Made by a program: the position numbers and the translations under genes. Under the pieces are notes generated by a model, which was given only the letters and a program-made list of their open reading frames with translations, was not told the origin of the DNA and searched no databases. Positions 61,269-64,000 of a DNA stretch of 64,000 nt are shown here, piece by piece (within the stretch, counting starts at the first letter, position 1; each line of letters starts with the position of its first letter). The stretch comes from an uncultured Alkaliphilus sp. (GTDB lineage Bacteria; Bacillota; Clostridia; Peptostreptococcales; Natronincolaceae). The stretch is from the NCBI GenBank assembly GCA_938074565.1, contig CALJEQ010000005.1:124001-188000 (forward strand). The letters are read 5' to 3'.

Positions 61269-62336
61269 ATGGAAGTAAGAATAAATCAAATTAGAAATTT
61301 ATTACAAGACAAAGGTTTAGATGCCATATTATTGTACAAGCCTGAAAACAGAAGATATGTGTCTAATTTCACAGGTAGTACAGGATACGTATTAATAACA
61401 AAGGAACTGGCACAATTTATAACAGATTTCAGATACACACAACAGGCAGAAGCCCAATGCAAAGGGTTTGAAGTTGTAGAAATGAGTAAATTAAAACCAG
61501 TAACTGATGTAATAAAAAATTATTCTATTAAAAAATTAGGTATAGAAGAAGATTATGTAGCTTTTGGTCAATATTTAGAATTTAAAGAAAAGCTTGAAAA
61601 TGTAGAATTTGTACCGTTAGAGGGAACAATAACAAAGTTACGCTCTATTAAATCTCAAGAAGAAATAAATTTAATATCGAAAGCCGCAGAAATTGCTGAT
61701 GAAGCATTTCAACATATACTTCAATACATAAAGCCTGGTTTAAAAGAAAGAGAAGTTGCATTAGAATTAGAAGTATTTATGAAGAAACGTGGAGCATCTA
61801 ATCTAAGTTTTGATAGTATTGTAGCTTCTGGTAATAGATCTTCTTTGCCCCATGGGGTTGCTTCAGATAAAATTATTGAAAAGGGCGATCTAGTTACCCT
61901 TGACTTTGGTTGTGTATATCAAGGCTATTGTTCTGATATGACCCGAAGTTTTGTGATGGGAGAAGCCACAGAAAGGCAAAAAGAAATATATTATACTGTA
62001 TTGGAAGCTCAAGAAAAGTCATTACAGTCAGTAAGACCTGGTATTAAAGGTGTGGAACTGGATAAAATTGCAAGAGATATTATCTCTGATAAAGGTTTTG
62101 GTGAATATTTTGGACATGGCTTAGGTCATGGAGTTGGACTAGAGGTCCATGAACTGCCCCATGTTAATGGTTTAGGTGATGTTCCTATGGAGCCAGGTAT
62201 GATTATTACTATAGAACCAGGTGTATATATTCCTGACTATGGTGGTGTTAGAATAGAAGATTTAGTTGTGGTTACTGAAAATGGTTATGAAGTTCTATCA
62301 AAATCTACTAAAGAACTGATTGAACTTAAAATATAA
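61269..62336 (+). CDS. pepP: Xaa-Pro aminopeptidase, M24 family
   Basis: 355 aa. Creatinase-like N-terminal domain (1-125), then the pita-bread M24 domain with the five metal ligands: Asp in LDFGCVYQGYCSD (two), His in GHGLGHGVG, Glu in TIEPGVYI and Glu in GVRIEDLV. It lies between aroQ and efp, the usual order in Firmicutes. GGGGGTTTATA precedes the ATG. Confidence 0.92.
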   Translation: MEVRINQIRNLLQDKGLDAILLYKPENRRYVSNFTGSTGYVLITKELAQFITDFRYTQQAEAQCKGFEVVEMSKLKPVTDVIKNYSIKKLGIEEDYVAFGQYLEFKEKLENVEFVPLEGTITKLRSIKSQEEINLISKAAEIADEAFQHILQYIKPGLKEREVALELEVFMKKRGASNLSFDSIVASGNRSSLPHGVASDKIIEKGDLVTLDFGCVYQGYCSDMTRSFVMGEATERQKEIYYTVLEAQEKSLQSVRPGIKGVELDKIARDIISDKGFGEYFGHGLGHGVGLEVHELPHVNGLGDVPMEPGMIITIEPGVYIPDYGGVRIEDLVVVTENGYEVLSKSTKELIELKI

Positions 62337-62362
62337 TAATTAATTAATTACGGAGGGATAGA

Positions 62363-62920
62363 ATGATTTCAGCAGGTGATTTTAGAAAAGGGATAACATT
62401 CGAAATGAATGGAGAGCCTTATGTAGTTTTGGATTTTCAACACGTTAAGCCGGGCAAAGGAGCTGCCTTTGTAAGAACAAAGCATAGAAACTTAAAGTCA
62501 GGATCTATTAGAGAGGAGACTTTCAATCCATCAGATAAGTTCCCAAAAGCTCTTATTGAAACTAAAGAAATGCAATATCTTTACAATGATGGTGAGTTAT
62601 ATCACTTTATGGATAATGAAACTTTTGAGCAAATTCCATTAACTTATGATGAAGTAGAGGGTGCTATTAAATTCCTTAAGGAAAATGACACAGCTACTAT
62701 TAAATTCTACCAAGGAAGACCTTTCCAAGTAGATGCACCTAACTTTGTTGAATTAATTATTACAGAAACAGAGCCAGGTATTAAAGGAGATACAGCATCG
62801 AATGTTACAAAAAATGCAACAGTTGAAACTGGAGCAGTAATCCATGTTCCTCTTTTCATTAACGAAGGGGACAAAGTTAGAATTGACACTCGTACAGGAG
62901 ATTATATGTCGAGAGCATAA
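62363..62920 (+). CDS. efp: Translation elongation factor P
   Basis: 185 aa, full length with three beta domains. The loop [14 protein letters not shown] carries the Lys that is modified in many bacteria. The C-terminal domain ends with [20 protein letters not shown] relieves stalling at polyproline. A GGAGGGATAG site precedes the ATG. Confidence 0.98.
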   Translation: MISAGDFRKGITFEMNGEPYVVLDFQHVKPGKGAAFVRTKHRNLKSGSIREETFNPSDKFPKALIETKEMQYLYNDGELYHFMDNETFEQIPLTYDEVEGAIKFLKENDTATIKFYQGRPFQVDAPNFVELIITETEPGIKGDTASNVTKNATVETGAVIHVPLFINEGDKVRIDTRTGDYMSRA

Positions 62921-62979
62921 AATGTATATAATGTAGGCAATAATATTAAGGTATTATGCTAAAAAAGGAGGTAGTGAGT

Positions 62980-63426
62980 ATGAGTTTTTTATTTGAAAAG
63001 GTTGCGTATTTAAGAGGTTTAGCAGATGGACTTAATATCAAAGAATCTTCTAAAGAGGGTAAATTATTAATGGGTATTATCGATACTTTAGAAGAATTTG
63101 CTGATGCCATTGCAGAAGTAAGTGAAGACCAAGAAGAATTAATTGAGTATGTAGAAGCTTTGGATGAAGACTTAATGGAAGTTGAAGATGAGTTATTTGA
63201 AGAAGTTGACGAAGATGATTACGATGAAGATGATTATGATGATGAAGACATCGAATTTGCAGAGGTAGAATGTCCATATTGCGAAGAAGAAATTTACGTA
63301 GACGAAGATTTATTAGATGAAGAGGAGATCGAAGTTCAGTGTCCTCAATGTCATCGACCAATTACAATAATGGATGAAAATGAATATGCTGATTACGAAG
63401 AAATTCATAATCACGACGAAGAATAA
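62980..63426 (+). CDS. Acidic zinc-ribbon protein, CD1247 N-terminal-domain type
   Basis: 148 aa from ATG 62,980, which follows AAAAAAGGAGG. An upstream ATG at 62,956 would include that site. The N-terminal helical domain FEKVAYLRGLADGLNI is shared by a small clostridial family next to efp and spoIIIAA. A long Asp/Glu tract (about 70-105) is followed by a zinc knuckle CPYC..CPQC (about 113-135). Function is unknown; conserved neighbours suggest a housekeeping role. Confidence 0.85.
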   Translation: MSFLFEKVAYLRGLADGLNIKESSKEGKLLMGIIDTLEEFADAIAEVSEDQEELIEYVEALDEDLMEVEDELFEEVDEDDYDEDDYDDEDIEFAEVECPYCEEEIYVDEDLLDEEEIEVQCPQCHRPITIMDENEYADYEEIHNHDEE

Positions 63427-63445
63427 TAACAGCTAAAAGTATTGT

Positions 63446-63482
63446 AAAGCCAATGTTTAAAACATTGGCTTTACTTTTTTTT
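63446..63482 (+). terminator. Terminator before the spoIIIA operon
   Basis: AAAGCCAATGTT / AACATTGGCTTT with a short loop, then T run. Confidence 0.88.
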
Positions 63483-63548
63483 TGTTTTAAGAATATTTGG
63501 AGGGCAAGTACAATATCTATTATATATATAAAGGAGGGACATGTTCTA

Positions 63549-64000
63549 ATGCAGGAGATGATAAATAGTAATTTCATAAAAAAAGAAAGTATTCATAAAG
63601 TGCATTTACAGTTGGAACAGTACCTCTGTCCTGAACTAAGGAAAGTAGTAGGTAATATACCAGAGAGTTTTAAAGTAACAATGGAAGAAATCCGGTTAAG
63701 GATGAATCAACCATTAATGGTTTATGGAAATAATCAAGATTATTTCGTTAATACCAATGGTGAATTGCTTAAGGACAGAGAGAAAGGTTTTATAGTCAGT
63801 GGAAAAAATATTGAAAATACTCTACAGTTTATTTCTAATTATTCAATTTATGCAGTTGAAGAGGAATTAAAAAGAGGGTATATCACCATCACTGGTGGGC
63901 ATCGAGTAGGAATTGTTGGGAAGGTTATTGTAGATGCAAAGGGTATCAAAACTATTAGGGACTTTAGTGGGTTAAATATTAGAGTTTCCCGTCAGAAAAA
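63549..64000 (+). CDS. spoIIIAA: Stage III sporulation protein AA (5' part, runs off the window)
   Basis: The first 150 codons are present, with SpoIIIAA features: EIRLRMNQPLMV, ISNYSIYAVEEELKRGYITITGGHRVGIVG (in parts) and IRDFSGLNIRVSRQ. The ATPase Walker A lies beyond the edge. SpoIIIAA is the ATPase of the SpoIIIA-SpoIIQ channel between mother cell and forespore. GGAGGG is 12 bases before ATG 63,549. The gene is normally transcribed by SigE, but I cannot point to that promoter with confidence. Confidence 0.92.
   Translation, partial: MQEMINSNFIKKESIHKVHLQLEQYLCPELRKVVGNIPESFKVTMEEIRLRMNQPLMVYGNNQDYFVNTNGELLKDREKGFIVSGKNIENTLQFISNYSIYAVEEELKRGYITITGGHRVGIVGKVIVDAKGIKTIRDFSGLNIRVSRQK

Noticed and set aside
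63077..63361. 94-residue reverse-strand frame rich in Leu and His
   Set aside because: It is the antisense of the Asp/Glu-rich tract of the zinc-ribbon protein; composition explains it.

Overview
The window comes from a low-GC, spore-forming anaerobic Firmicute of the class Clostridia, probably an Alkaliphilus/Natronincola-like organism. This rests on strong AGGAGG ribosome sites, frequent TTG/GTG starts, a sigK fragment, the aroQ-pepP-efp-(CD1247-like)-spoIIIAA order at the right end, and a c-di-GMP-II riboswitch. No species can be named from sequence alone.

Bases 1 to about 24,850 look like the right-hand part of a large mobile element with nearly all genes on the + strand. It has a tyrosine recombinase, a FtsK-type coupling protein, a Tcp-type conjugation module (TcpC/D/E-like proteins, VirB4 ATPase, VirB6-like membrane protein, M23 hydrolase), and then, without a break, a Tad-type pilus module (TadZ, TadA, TadB, TadC, Flp-like prepilin, two small membrane-anchored proteins, a CpaB-like SAF protein, SLH protein, a 1643-residue surface protein, prepilin peptidase). 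The genes overlap or nearly touch, so conjugation and Tad pilus appear to form one transcriptional programme. The element ends against the 3' half of sigK (24,846-25,220). That half is cut at the Asn-Glu codons where, as I recall, the Bacillus skin element splits sigK. I therefore read the left 24.8 kb as part of a skin-like element carrying a conjugation/Tad system.

Bases 25,240-31,750 hold three CRISPR arrays (18, 5 and 5-6 repeats) behind nearly identical leaders of about 330-350 bp, with no cas genes in the window. REP-associated (IS200-like) transposase remnants, a MORN-repeat lipoprotein and small membrane proteins lie between them. One spacer in array 3 translates to a peptide closely matching the giant surface protein of the sigK element, with mostly synonymous differences, so the host has been immunised against a relative of this element.

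Bases 31,800-46,260 contain a lipoprotein, a small WYL-like protein under a LexA box, a MASE3-SpoIIE phosphatase, an ABC-F ATPase, a LytTR response regulator, two tandem secreted subtilases, an XRE-TPR (RRNPP-like) regulator, a third subtilase, a YvyF-like zinc-ribbon protein and a YqeG phosphatase. Two subtilase genes share a 28-nt upstream element (27/28 identical), two are preceded by tiny ORFs with related peptides, and two have phased direct repeats upstream.

Bases 46,500-60,730 carry a chemotaxis receptor and a type IV pilus operon (pilB, pilC, pilA, pilX-, pilV- and pilW-like genes, pilD, pilM, pilN, a pilO-LysM fusion, an SLH protein) led by a c-di-GMP-II riboswitch and followed by a ComFB-family gene. 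The right end (60,800-64,000) is conserved chromosomal backbone running into spoIIIAA.
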